From Perkinsus olseni (Eukaryota; Perkinsozoa; Perkinsida), in assembly GCA_013115125.1 (NCBI GenBank), contig JABANN010000173.1, forward strand, positions 1-57,697: 57,697 nucleotides of DNA, written 5' to 3'. The translations under genes were made by a program, and so were the position numbers. Below are positions 1 through 10,955 of the stretch, in pieces. The notes beneath the pieces were generated by a model. The model ran no database searches, was not told the DNA's origin, and worked only from the letters and a program-made list of their open reading frames with translations. The first letter of the stretch is position 1, and the number at the start of each line of letters is the position of its first letter.

Positions 1-1235
1 TGATTCATACTTAAATTAATAGCGAAGAACTGATAAAATTTCTGTTTCGCTTATCGAAAATGCACGGTCTGTAGTAGTAGAATGGTGATGGGCGATAGGA
101 TGTCTCAGTCGCACGGCGAGTAAACCGGCTTGAGTGGAGCTGAGATGAGGATTGCATAAGCTTACGGCGCGGATAGTATGATAGCTTCGCTCAAGTTGAA
201 TACGTTCTGAGTAGAGAAGGTGTATCCAGACGAAACCTAGCAGGGCGACCGACGTAAGGTGTGAGGCGCAGCGTTATCACGTACCATTCGAGAGAGCGCT
301 GCAAGGGGTGCGTGCTCACTATGTCCTGCTATTCTTCTTGCGTGTGCCATAAGACACCCAATGCGAGCAAAACCAACGGAACCTTTCAGGTCATCATCCC
401 TTGGCAACGAGCTTCTCTCGAGCCCCGTCTCGCGGCCCACAGCCGAGCCTCCCTTAGTGAGCGTATCTCCTACCACGTCAGTGACCAGTACCGCCCCCAG
501 TACCCGACAGACTCTCGCAGCCCCTAATCTAGGGAAGGCGTCGGCCTTCAGTTTTGTCAACAGGGCCCCTACGAGCCAAGCGGGGATCGAATCGGCGGTG
601 GAGGTGACCCGTCCATCGACAACAGCGGATCTCCTGGACTTGTGATACCTCATTTCTCTCGCATTTCAAATGTATAGTCACAGCAGCGTTGTAGTTCCTT
701 TCCGACAGGCTCGTCTTGTGTTCCTTAGTTTCGGTCGCTGGGACAGTTCGCTCCCTGACCATTGTTGTGACATGTTGTATTGTGATGGTCTTAGCTTGTC
801 CCCCACCGACTAAGATGCCGTGGAATCACCTTCTACACGCTGGTCCCTTCAATAGCACAGCATTTGCCTTTCTCCCAGGGGGAATCAACGTCGACATGGT
901 GAAGGACTCGCACGGGAATGATGTGTCTCCAGTGGGTGGGGTGGTGGCCGCGGGGATGCGGGCATTTCTACCATTGACCTATCCCTTCGTGTTGTTAGTG
1001 CTCTCCAGAAGGCAGTGCTGAGCTTGGCAAGATGGCAGCTGGGATGTTCAAGGCACCTGGCAGCCCTCCACCCGAAGAGTGAGCCCACATGAAGGCCTCG
1101 GGTCTGACCGATAATTCCACTGTTCTACTACTTCCCTATGTGGTGGTTATCAGTCTGACGAAGGCATCATACGAGCAACAGTTGGCCGTCAAAGGGACTG
1201 AGAAGGCGGGACAGATCGGCCCTGGGGTAGCCTAG
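1..1235. other. Unassigned stretch, possible 5' exons
   Basis: No gene is recognised here. Short plus-strand frames that look exon-like occur around 716-1021 and 1090-1236 (the latter reads MKASGLTDNSTV and on to a stop), and they could be upstream exons of the CPW-WPC gene that follows. None carries a motif I can name, so I do not call a CDS. Confidence 0.3.
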
Positions 1236-1528
1236 CCGCCGCTTTGTCACGACGATTCACATACGCAGTGTGAGGAGGACTACTCGGCGCCATGCCCCAA
1301 GGGCTGGGCCTTGCTCAGCAACGACTCTATTCGGCCAGTGTGCATCCCTCCGAGCGACTATCATGGCTACTGTAATAAGCCTCAGCCGTGGCCTACCTAT
1401 TCTGAGGTAGATGGCGGAACGAAGCCTGCCTGCGCGGCCATGGACCGCCTCAGAACCGGAAGCTGGAGGATGCCGTTGGTTGTGGGGTGAAGTACCCTTG
1501 TAAAGGGGAGGCACACAAAGTGAAGTGA
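1236..1528 (+). CDS. CPW-WPC domain protein, C-terminal part
   Basis: Two exons joined by a 47-nt GT-AG intron (1407-1453, phase 0) give one cysteine-rich module. The first exon shows CEEDYSAPCPKGW, then a cysteine followed by PPSDYHGYC; the second shows KLEDAVGCGVKYPC and ends at TGA 1526-1528. The order (C, PCP-G-W, C-x-P-x-x-Y-x-G-x-C, then C-G-V-x-[WY]-P-C) matches the CPW-WPC domain, known from secreted surface proteins of apicomplexan ookinetes and other alveolates. Its last motif has Tyr where Trp is usual. An acceptor (cctag) lies just before 1236, so more exons, a signal peptide and possibly further CPW-WPC copies should lie upstream, but I could not identify them. The domain call is from motif spacing; surface location is family knowledge only. 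Confidence 0.62.
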
Positions 1529-1769
1529 GCGGTGACACTGGTGCTACTGTTGGCGAGATTTATGGCTCAGAGAGTTCCCCCAGCAGGAGACACCGCCCAT
1601 GCTGCTCAGCTTGTTGAAGTTGAAAGGTGATTTCATGTGAAGTTTACTACGAGGCTTGAGTTGGAGCATGGAAACGAGAGGCGGTCCTCTTAGTTCGGTT
1701 CGTTGTCATATACCCTCCGTCATGGTTGCCGTTGCGCAGGAAACGCCAAATCATCAACGTTACTCGGTG

Positions 1770-2197
1770 ATGCGTGTTGGGGCCCTGAGGGCTCTCTGTA
1801 AGGAGAAGGGGCTTCCTTCTGACGGTGAGATATTCATCTTGGCCTGAATTGTATCTTGGACTGGTCAAGCTGAGATTCCTCTGTGATAATCTCAGGTCGC
1901 AAAGAAGATCTCGTGAACCGTCTTTGTAACAATTGCAGCAGCTCCTATTCTGGTCTAATTAATGCAAGTACACCTTCAATCATCGGAGGCCCCGCCGCGG
2001 GGCCGGCGGCCACTTCAAAGCCTTCGACTGATGTTACTACCTCCGATGGAGTCCTTTCTGAAGGAGGCATCACCACCTCTCATGAGTCTACGGGGGAAGT
2101 AAGCCATCCCTCCCAGCGTGGTGTCCCCCGAGGAGGCCATTGCTTGCCAGGGCGATGGCAGCAGCAGCAGCCGCCTCACCACTACGGAGCTCCATGA
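1770..2197 (+). CDS. SAP-domain protein (N-terminal part)
   Basis: Starting at ATG 1770, the frame reads MRVGALRALCKEKGLPSDG and, after removal of a 71-nt GT-AG intron (1825-1895), continues GRKEDLVNRL. Together these form a SAP motif (two short helices, LRALCKEKGL...G.K.DLVNRL), which in other proteins binds A/T-rich DNA or RNA in the nucleus. After the SAP motif the frame becomes Ser/Thr/Gly/Pro-rich and then Gln/His-rich, typical of a disordered linker. The true end is not resolved: open stretches continue toward 3020 in other frames, probably as further exons. The start is the first ATG directly before the motif; an upstream exon cannot be excluded. Exact function is unknown. Confidence 0.55.
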
Positions 2198-3018
2198 GCT
2201 GGCAAGCATTGCCGATGAGATCAGGCATATAAGAAAACAAACGGTAGGGCCCCTTCCCCTGGGAAAACAGACACCGCAACTGTTTGCTTCTCTCCTGAAG
2301 GAGTTCAGCCTCCTGCGAGTAGCTGGGCTAATAACCGACTATCCTCCGTCATGCCTCGCCTCTGACAGCCGCTACGGTGGGGTGCCCAAGTCTACACCCT
2401 ATGGGGTGAGCGACAGATTCTTGCCCTTTATCTGGTAGGGTCCTGTTTCTTGCTCAGTACCCAGCCTCAGCTCCTACTTCAAGAGCGACCGTCGCGCTGC
2501 ACCACCCTCAGCAACAAGACCAATATTGGCCATACGAACGGCAGCTGGGCCTGGGTGGGGCGCGACCTCGTTTCTGGGAAGCGGTTATCGACTGTGATGT
2601 CGTGTCAGGAACTCGTTAGCGCGCCTTCGGCCAGTGATGGTTTCCACGCTGACTACGAGCCGGTGGAAAGAATCATAATATCATTATCATCCTACTGTTG
2701 TATGGCCCTTTCCCCATCTTATGCTCTTCTTTTTTGTCTGTCTCGTCGTCTTCTTATTGAAGTGAAGTTGTATCAGCAGCACCAGCCGCCTCACGACCAT
2801 TGCCGGCTACGCCACCTGGTGCGCGGTTGCTCTTGAAAGCACCAGAGAAAGAATCATCTGTTAGTGGTGGCAAGCGGTGATGGCGTAACTCCTCGGTGGA
2901 GCGTGTCCGGTGATGTGGACCGTGCAGATGATACTGTCAACTCTCGTCTCTGGCCCCGGAGCATTGCGTTCAGTCGGTTCCCCCGAGTCGTTGCTGCAGG
3001 AGCCAATCATTCACTTCG

Positions 3019-4274
3019 ATGATATGCGTAGAGTGCGGGCAGGTGGTGAAAAGCCTCTTTCGAGAGTACTCGCGCGGCAACATCCGTCTCACCCATTGCC
3101 CCAACTGTGGCGCCATAGCTGACAAGTACGGCAAGCATTGATATAGAGTCCGCTTTGAAGAGCGCTGGTCTGTAGATACATTGAGTTGGAGATACAATTA
3201 GTGTTCGTCGACCTCATTCTGCACAGGAGCCAAGCCTATCGGCACATACTTTTTAATAGGGGGACCATCCGTGTGCACAAAGAGGTAAGTTGATGGCGCT
3301 AGACAGCTGTTCAGCCCGGTTTGAACTGTTCCCCGATCCATCATGTTGTTTTTCTAGGTTTACAAATTTCTGACGGTCATGTTCGCGTTGGACTCCTTTG
3401 ATCAATGGTTCCTATGTAGTCGGAGCAAGGAGGCCGACTATCTCGAGAGCCGTTCCGATGGCTCTGAGAGGTGAGCCGGGATTACAGGATGCTTGTCAGT
3501 CGGAGCGCCATTTCAGGTATCCATGGGAGGAATTCGCGAGATGGCTCCAACCCCACGAACATCAATGGATGCTACTCATAGAGGCAGTCATGGAAACCGT
3601 TGTGTAACCATTTGGCGCTTGTGCGGCGCTGGGTATCCTCTTCGCGTTGATGCCTCGACATTGATGCAGGTACCTGGCAGTCATCTGTTGGCTAACTAGA
3701 CTCTACGTCACGCTCCTGCAGGACAGGAAAATTCCCGACCCATCGAAACCGTCGCAGCACGACATGATGGAACTGGTAGGCATTCGCTCGCATTTCAGGC
3801 TGGCCCCCTGCTAATAAAGAGTCTGATCTCAGTCTCCGCGAACCCGTGCCCAATCTCTCCGCACACCTCTGCCGTCTTGGGGAACCTCGTGGATGCAGTT
3901 CCGCTTCCTCATATCAGCTGTTGTGATATCTTGCTTCGGGAAATTGGGTGAGCAAACAGTGCCTACTTCCAGTGAGAGGGTGTTATTGTTCGATCCAACT
4001 CGTAGGTGTACTGCTTTGGATGATATGGGATGCCAGTCGTCTGATCCGAAAGGCTATATCGGTGTTCACTTTAACATCCAATATAGTTGCTGTCCGAGTG
4101 TTCCTACGCTGTGATAGCTATACACCACCTGTTACCATCGTTGGGCTGGCGTTCGCCGCGAGGTAAGCTGTGCCGCCTGGCTATATTTTACATACTGAAC
4201 ACATCGCTTTCAGGGCACTTTTCAGATGTGCCATGTCTACTCTGGAGCCCACATTGGAGTTCAGTATCATATAG
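3019..4274 (+). CDS. ARV1: ARV1-like ER lipid homeostasis protein
   Basis: ARV1 is an ER membrane protein needed for sterol and sphingolipid distribution and GPI anchor synthesis. From ATG 3019 the protein begins MICVECGQVVKSLFREYS, then GNIRLTHCPNCGAIADKY: the ARV1 homology domain with its paired C-x2-C zinc-binding motifs. A 50-nt intron leads to YIELEIQLVFVDLILHRSQ and AYRHILFNRG, the second conserved half. Later exons give VYKFLTVMFALDSFDQWF and, near 4000-4110, RLIRKAISVFTLTSNIVAV, the conserved C-terminal membrane segment. The last exon ends at TAG 4272-4274. Some middle exons (about 3600-3900) are not cleanly assigned. The start codon overlaps a TGA closing an upstream open frame (ATGA). 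Confidence 0.85.
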
Positions 4275-5572
4275 TACGTTTGTGCACTGTGAAGATTGAC
4301 TTACCCTCTTTGGAACGCCCAGCGGGTCTTGTGTTCCGAGTCTGAGTTCAGCTAGGCCCACGACTTCTACGAAGCTCGCACGACTACCTTTTACGAGACT
4401 CCAGCGTAGCAACGCGAGCCGTGTTTAATGAAGATATCAGCGCCCCGCGGAACTTCGGTGTAGAATCGTCGAACGTAAGCACGGAAGCGGAATACAACTG
4501 AAAAAACGGGAAAATCAGGCGGCTCGCCGTCAGACCTGACGGATCCCACAATTAGTAGTAAATGCGGAAGCTTTCGAGTGAGCAGTATTCGCTCGACTCA
4601 ATCTTGCTAACTTCAATCTTGCAAACTCGCGCTCGAGAGAGTTGTCAGCGACGAAAGCCACCACCTCTACGAGCCTGCTTACCGCTTAAAAAGAAAGAAA
4701 TAAGTTACGTTTCACTCGAACTAGCCCCCTACTTCTACATGGTTTATAGTTGCCAACATTACTATCGGCTCATTCCGTACCTTCTAGTGAAAGTACGGTT
4801 ATCCTTCGCCAGGACGACTCCCCAACCGAGGATGCCGCGGTCAGCGGGCGAAGTCAACTACTGACCCTTTAACAGAATAAGTTCGGGTTTCGGACTCACC
4901 CTGGGGGTGCTGCACCACAAGGAGCACTACTATAGGTACCAACATGGGGTGATGAGCACGCGATCTGAGGAATATTTGGTATGGGCGTGCGTGCATCCCT
5001 GCGCGCGATGACTGGCCTCCAAAGACTTGGATGAACAAAGAGAGAAAGAAAGAGAAAATAAGAAGAGAAAGAAAAAGAAGAGGTGTTACCCCGGGGATCA
5101 GTTCACGACTCAGCGCGGTTGAGCTTCGGGATAAACACGAACCTCGCATGAGGGATACTGCCCGCACTCTCCCGGTTCTTGAGCGGATACAAACACTAAG
5201 GCGCATTGTCCTTGCTCAGGATATGGACCTTTAAACGACGGGTGATACTTTCATCCCTTTCCCTAGTTTTGGCCGATAAGCGCGGCAGTTCTCTCTACAT
5301 CACAAGTTATCCACAGCATTCATGTTCATCTTATACTCCTTCACTGTCCCGATGTACTCCGAGTAACTCAAAACCTCCTTAGGCAAATGAAAACAGTAAC
5401 AATGTGGACTATACAAGTTTTGCGGCGATTAGTGGTTGCACATCGGCAGTGCCGGCAGCTGGTGTAACGAGTATCATCCTGAGCTTAACCGTCGTGGAGT
5501 CGATGAGTAACGTACCTTCCAGGACCGATAGAGCGAGTCCGATCGTACGGTAGCCTACATTATCATCGCGCG
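4275..5572. other. Intergenic region without a recognised gene
   Basis: Several short frames exist on both strands (for example plus 4562-4864 and minus 4841-5206), but none shows a motif or composition that persuades me. A purine-only tract (A/G, GA-rich) runs at about 5036-5081. The region separates the 3' ends of ARV1 (plus) and the SPX gene (minus), so it contains two converging 3' UTRs. Confidence 0.4.
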
Positions 5573-7106
5573 CTATCCGAAACAGTTGTTATTATTAACA
5601 TACGGAGGACCGTACCTAGTGTAATAATTATTATTGTAGCTTCCCTTGCCACGGCCTTTTCCATAGCCTTTGCGCGGACTCCAGTATTCTGATAACGATG
5701 AAACTGCAATCAGTGGGCACATAGCTGTCGCGTACTAGAACGCCGGCCCCCATAGCTGGGAGCGCCTTGGGGCTGCTGTTGCTGATGCTGTTGTGGCGCC
5801 TTGGCGATCGTCACAGGCCTAGCGTAGGCATCGAAACCAGGTGGCTGCAACGTGAGTGATTGACCGAGGCTGCTAAGTGCGCCGGCAGAGCTACTCCGCG
5901 ATCGAGCCAGCCCCCGTGCCCTAGACGCAGACGACTCCAGATACCTAATACACAGCCAACGATGTACTGGAGACCGGCTGATAGGAGGGCTGCTCACGCT
6001 AAGAGGGTGTTGTCGCTAAGCAGAGGCAGCGCAGCCCGTATCTCATCCCCAACAGGGTCCACTGCCGAAATGGGACGGTTCGGGTACCTGAAACGGTACG
6101 ATGAACTCCGTACTAGAGGCAGCCATCTTACCCCCGTGCTACGGAGTCCCGCATTCGACAGCACGTTACATAGGCCTGCTGTAACTTCGAATTTAAAAGA
6201 GCATTCCGAAACCCAGGAAATTGCCGATCAGTATCCGCAGTCTTCTTATAATACCTTAACAGTAAACAAAATACGCTGCCGTGAGCTGCCGTGAATTTCT
6301 GACTAAGATATCAACCGATCGACGCCCCGTTTCTACTTCTTCGTAATTTTCCGAAATCCCGCCAGATTGACTTCGGTATATGCCATGAGGTCATTGAGGG
6401 CCGGTATGGCTTTATTCATTTTCATTACCAAATCGGATACTGCAGGAGACGGACTATCGACCGAGGCCGAGGACAGTATCCCAACGATGGTATCTGTGCA
6501 CACACCATCACCGTAACACCGGTTCCCCTTACAACTACCCCGACTAGGTCGACCCTTCCCTCCCGATGATGACCCTGCAGTCCGCGTACCATTCACAGTG
6601 GGGCTCGGAACGGGCCCTGCGCCCAGTAGTTTGTTCCTTGCTCGGTCCAGCTGCCCTGGAGTGTAAATCAACCCCAGCAAAATCGCGGTCTGAGTGAAGC
6701 CATCGTGAGAAATCTATATATACGGCGCGGCCGGCTCACCAGCTGAGCCTCAGCTAATAACGACTCTAGTGCAGTCAATCGTGTTGCTATCAATCCCACT
6801 ACGTTTGTCAAGTCTGATTGAAGTATTCTGGTGAACTCGGCCACGGCGGGGTTCTGAGTTGAAATACTGTGAAATCGACTGGGGAAGTCGCGAGCTTACG
6901 GTATCACCGTCGAAAGTTCCGGTCTTCGACGCCTCCTCTACAGACAATTTTATCAGTCGCTTGAGCTGCTTATAAGATACATACCTGAGCAGGCGAGTCC
7001 GGTGGAACGTACCCAGCGGGAAGAGGTCAGACCAGAGTATCAGATCAAAAGTATGACCGAACTCGCAGCTAATAACGACACCCTCGCATGAATCTTGGAC
7101 AGTCAA
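5573..7106 (-). CDS. SPX-domain protein with low-complexity tail
   Basis: SPX domains bind inositol pyrophosphates and report phosphate status in phosphate transporters and polyphosphate enzymes. The N-terminal exon (6750-7106) contains CEFGHTFDLILW and RYVSYKQLKRLIKL, matching the SPX start. The next exon (6333-6680) ends AYTEVNLAGFRKITKK, the hallmark C-terminal SPX helix, and a further exon (about 6130-6260) continues YYKKTADTDRQFPGFRNALL. The remainder is low complexity: Arg/Ser-rich, then Gln-rich (QQHQQQQPQ), then KGYGKGRGKGSYNNNYYTRY, ending at TAG 5573-5575. No transporter, kinase or VTC domain follows, so this is a stand-alone SPX protein. The first codon is uncertain: the first exon opens without a clear ATG, and a tiny upstream exon is likely. 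Confidence 0.65.
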
Positions 7107-7455
7107 AAAAACATAAGCTTCAGTCCGTCCTTGCGCGCTATACCACTGTAGAAAATCCCCAATTGCGGTTCAGCTACGATGTTACGGTAAAGTTCAAGAA
7201 CGAAGCTTTTGGCTCTCTCTACCGCAAGGCGTGCGAATGCTCCTACGCAATACCCCTTTCCCCCTCACTACGGATGAGATGAAGACGTTGCATGCAATGC
7301 CAAGGTTTTGCCGAAGCGCATCGGATAGGAAAATAACAAACTGGGCGGAACGCCTCCCACATCCCTCGTGAAATCAGCAATCCCTCGTCAGCCCTCCACG
7401 CCCTCGCCTAGGAAAGTGTAAGTAACGCCACTCCCGAGCGCAAGTAGAAACAACG

Positions 7456-8854
7456 TTAGTCCTTTTTGACAGTAGCAGCGCGGATCTTGATGGCCATCTG
7501 TACAGCATCATCCTCCAAGAAGCTGGAGGGTATATCCGCATCACCGTCGAACGAGGGAAGGTAGGTCAATACCGTTGGCGAGGGACCCTACAAGGACATC
7601 AATCAAACGCCACCTGGGGGAGCTACCGCACCTTCCGCGTCCCCTCCTCATAAGTCACGACTACGATAATCGCACCACCGCAGGCCTGTTCCTCTGACGC
7701 TGTGGGATCCGGCAGCAGCCATGTTTTATCATCCGATAACAGAGCCAAAGTCACCGAGCCGGGAATCGAACCCATGACCACGCCCCGGGCTTTGGCCAGC
7801 TCTCTGCCGACCTCGGCCTGATGAAAAGCAGACACCCTCACGCATTTTTGCGGTCCGGTCTGACCCAGTCACCATCCCTAGTACCGTTGTGATCGCCTGA
7901 AGATTGACGTCTCCCGCTCTATCACTGAGAGGATCTCCCGCGAACAACGCCGGTAATTCGACACTCCGCAAAGCTTCGACGGCTGCCTTCATACACACAT
8001 CCATCACTGACCCGTCCACAGATAGCACCGTTATGACCAAGTGAAGCTGCCAGACAACCTAACGAGTTCGCTGGAGGAGAGATCGTCTCAGTTTCAGCCT
8101 ACCTGCCCTTCCACAACACAGAGCTGGCTAGGGTCGAACACTTCCGGACCCATTTGAAGAATAGACCCGACCTTCGTGGCCACCTGTATCGCACTGTGAT
8201 GAATGGAAACGCAGAAAAGGAAGTGTTACCCAAGATGAAAGCTGCTGAGCCTGCCTCCGAGACTGGTCCGGCGAGGGGGACAGGTCCACAAAGACCTAAC
8301 GCGCTGCATTTTTACCAATCGCCGAGCAATGCACCCGCAGGTAGCGCGGAGTTCTTCGCATTTGACTTCGCAGGTTTTTCTCATGGTTACCCCCTTCACC
8401 TACCGTGAGACGTCCCTGCCTTGGCATGGATGACACCGGCTCTCCCAGCAGAGGGTGAACAACGCAGGTGGCACAGTTCTGAAGAGAGGCGCCAGCGTTC
8501 TTCGACGCGCAACGTTCCATAAACATGTTCAAGGGTTTCTGGACGCCGTCTTCGACGAGAACCCGACACGGTCAGCGGTCAGCGGCAAGTCTCTGGCATT
8601 GAATCGCGTCCTCCGTTCAAGAAAGGATTCATTTTCGATTCTACGCATTCTCCTTCTACGAAACACTCCTCACCGATCGTTGCGTATCATACTACCTCGC
8701 CGATCCGCACTGTCGACTTTCCACCGCTTGACGTCACCGATACCTTGCGGCTCGAGAACGGCGGGTTGGCCCTTCCATCAGGCCGGACACCAGCGTTGAG
8801 GTGCTTCAACAGGAACCCTCGAGGGTCAGTCGCCTCTAGCAGGGTAGCGTTCAT
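7456..8854 (-). CDS. Exosome RNase PH-fold subunit (RRP43/EXOSC8-like)
   Basis: One of the six RNase PH-like ring subunits of the RNA exosome (3'-5' RNA processing, nucleus and cytosol). The start ATG at 8854 gives MNATLLEATDPRGFLLKHLN, then AGVRPDGR and FSSRKVSVTSSGGKSTVRIG, the standard N-terminus. After introns come FDPSQLCVVEG, then LVITVLSVDGSVMDVCMKAA with VEALRSVELPALF, then LALLSDDKTWLLPDPTASEE, the conserved second half. The last exon ends EDDAVQMAIKIRAATVKKD with TAA at 7456-7458. Among the paralogues, the order and the DPTASEE segment suit RRP43 best; RRP42 or RRP45 are possible. Exons between 8400 and 8650 are not fully resolved. It is divergent from the PG-rich-repeat gene at 9189. 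Confidence 0.78.
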
Positions 8855-9188
8855 GTAAAACACCAACTGGGAGTGACACGCCTTAGACACGACGCAGTGC
8901 CAGAGTTCAAACTCACTGGAGCTCTGTTGCTGTTTACGCTAAGCACGTATCAAGGCCGCCAACCCCCGTTAGTTCCGTTTCCTGACATAGCAATCAGGCC
9001 ATCAGCAGGCCTTGCATTCTTTCACTCAGGGTTCAGCTTGCTTTCGCAAGTTCCGTATTGAGACCTCGAAAGTGATCGATCAATATTGCGTGCGCGATAA
9101 TCACAGCGCAAGATCGTCGAAGACTTCCTGAAGCCGTATTTTCTGAAAACTTTCCGTTTCAGTTCCTCATAATAGCCTTGTTCCAGCC
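8855..9188. promoter_or_regulatory. Divergent intergenic region
   Basis: About 330 bases separate the exosome-subunit start (minus, 8854) from the PG-rich-repeat gene start (plus, 9189). It must hold both 5' UTRs and presumably a bidirectional promoter. I see no TATA box or repeated motif. A minus-strand frame at 9022-9225 crosses the region but lacks support as coding sequence. Confidence 0.4.
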
Positions 9189-10705
9189 ATGGCAACAGCA
9201 ACAGCTTCCCAACCTGCGGACTCATTCAGTGTCTCAGCGTAAGAGCCCAAGACCAGCAGCGACCCACATCAAAGGGGGCTCACTCAGGGTTGGCCATCAG
9301 AAGGAAAGTCTGAAGCCCACCGAGCCATCCTACTCCTTCGGACTCGGTACCAGGGACGCCCGGGAGAAGCTGTTCATATCGAAAGATCACGAGAAACTGA
9401 TGCCGCCGAGGTACGCTCAGAATAGTGACTGGGGAAGGCGTCTAGCCCCGTCCACTCCAGGTGTTCACCGGGGCCTGTGTACCGTCTCGAGAGCCAAATC
9501 GAAGACCATAGCTACACCTTCGGCACAGCACCGCAACGCCCTGCTCCGGGAAAGCGTTACCCAGGTATGATACGTCGTCGTGAAGTTAATTGCGTATGAC
9601 AGTACCGCGGTCGCCTACGGATTCTGCTCAGATCCTTCAATCGATCTGACTAATGCGTTAGTGGACTCCCAAGCATTCAAGTACCCAGCGGTGAAAGGAA
9701 CGGTCTTTGGTACAGACCCTAAAGGGCAGATTAAGAATGCTACCATAATGAAGTGAGGAAGGGGGAACTCCTATGGATCACATTCGTGGGAACCCTCCGC
9801 ACGGTTTCTATCCAGGAACCACGCCCCAGCCTTCTACGGCAAAGCATCTCCAGGGCCCACAGCATACAACCCTGACAGTAGACACACCAGTGGAATACCT
9901 CGGGTCCCCCAGATAACACTCGGAAGCAAAACTAAGGTTAGACTCATCAGTAGTGGGGCGTCCTTTTGAACGTCACTCGATTCAATACCATCTCTCCGTC
10001 TCATCGTATATGAAGTGGGCATCGGAGGCCTTAAACGGTCTTTTGGAGGAAGGCTTTGGATGTGATGTCCAGCAAATGGATTTTATGACGCGCAGATTCT
10101 GGCTTCCGAGTGCCAAACTCCGCCGGTGGTAGGCCCGGGGACGTACCCTCTGCCGCCGAGCGTAGGAACGCAGTACCTCAGTCAGAGGTAGTAAGGGAGA
10201 CTGACGTCGAGATGCGCTACAAGTCTCGGGTCCTTTCAGGCGCAATCTGTCAACATACAGCTTCAGCAAGGCCCGGAGGGCTGCAGAACGCAATCAGGTA
10301 ATCGCTCGACCGAAGTGTTCTCCGGGTGGTAGTAAAGAGATGAGACAAGATGACAGAGTGAATTAAGCCTGTCGAAGCGGTCCTTACCTTCTCAGAGAAT
10401 TCCGGTTCCAGCCAGCGGCAAAGGAGACCTCACGACGCGGAGTGTTGTCAGCAGTACGGAAAGCTGGAATCCGGCTAATTTGGACCACGTTTCCATCGTC
10501 TCAGGCATTGGACCACAGCATGAGTCGCGCAACTCTAATGCACCTACCTTCGGCTTTGGGACTGCCACTCGAGACCAGAAAGTGAGCCGCGGGGATCGAC
10601 GCGGCCGGCGATGGCTCGGCGATGTTCAGGCGAAAACTTTCCTGGTGCAGACCTCAGGTGACACGGGGCCATCGGGTAGCTGGGCTAAGCCTAGGTGGGT
10701 CTTAA
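9189..10705 (+). CDS. Sperm-tail PG-rich repeat (SHIPPO) axonemal protein
   Basis: Proteins of this type (ODF3/CIMAP and STPG families) bind flagellar microtubules. The start at 9189 reads MATATASQPADSFSV; removing 49-nt (9239-9287) and 35-nt (9411-9445) introns gives PTEPSYSFGLGTRDAREKL, then SPGPVYRLES and HSYTFGTAPQRPAPGKRYP. Later exons give VFGTDPKGQIKNATIMK, then FYGKASPGPTAYNP with ITLGSKTK, VVGPGTYPLPPSVG, STYSFSKARRAAERN and APTFGFGTATRDQK. The alternation of (S/T)FG-x-x-x-R with PGP-x-Y is the family signature, seen here at least three to four times. The last exon probably stops at TAA 10703-10705. Splicing around 9935-10110 is unresolved. Presence agrees with a flagellated stage. 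Confidence 0.8.
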
Positions 10706-10955
10706 TGGCTTTATCATTCTTCTCCAAATGCGTTCAATTGTTGAAGGTGCCACCATCCGACTCTGCCTCGAGCCAAATCGATTGTGAAGTGGCAGTGAAG
10801 TTGTTGCTCTGGTACATGTTGTTCCTTCGTAGTATTCCGATGTGTCAATCATCGATGTTCGAGCCATTCTTCGGAGCTGCGTTGGTCGATAGAAGTCACT
10901 ACCAGCGATTACAGTGTCCCAGCTTGGGTTGTTCTACCACCCTATCTAGGGCCCG

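Noticed and set aside
237-762. Overlapping frames of 77-138 residues at the left end
   Set aside because: Four mutually overlapping frames on both strands in a GC-rich stretch; none preferred and no domain visible.
4841-5206. Minus frame of 121 residues and plus frame 4562-4864
   Set aside because: Low-complexity composition around the purine tract, no motif, no exon support.
9022-9225. Minus frame with YYEELKRKVF as N-terminal exon of the exosome subunit
   Set aside because: The supported start MNATLLEATDPRGF at 8854 already gives a complete N-terminus, and the frame overlaps the first exon of the divergent plus gene.
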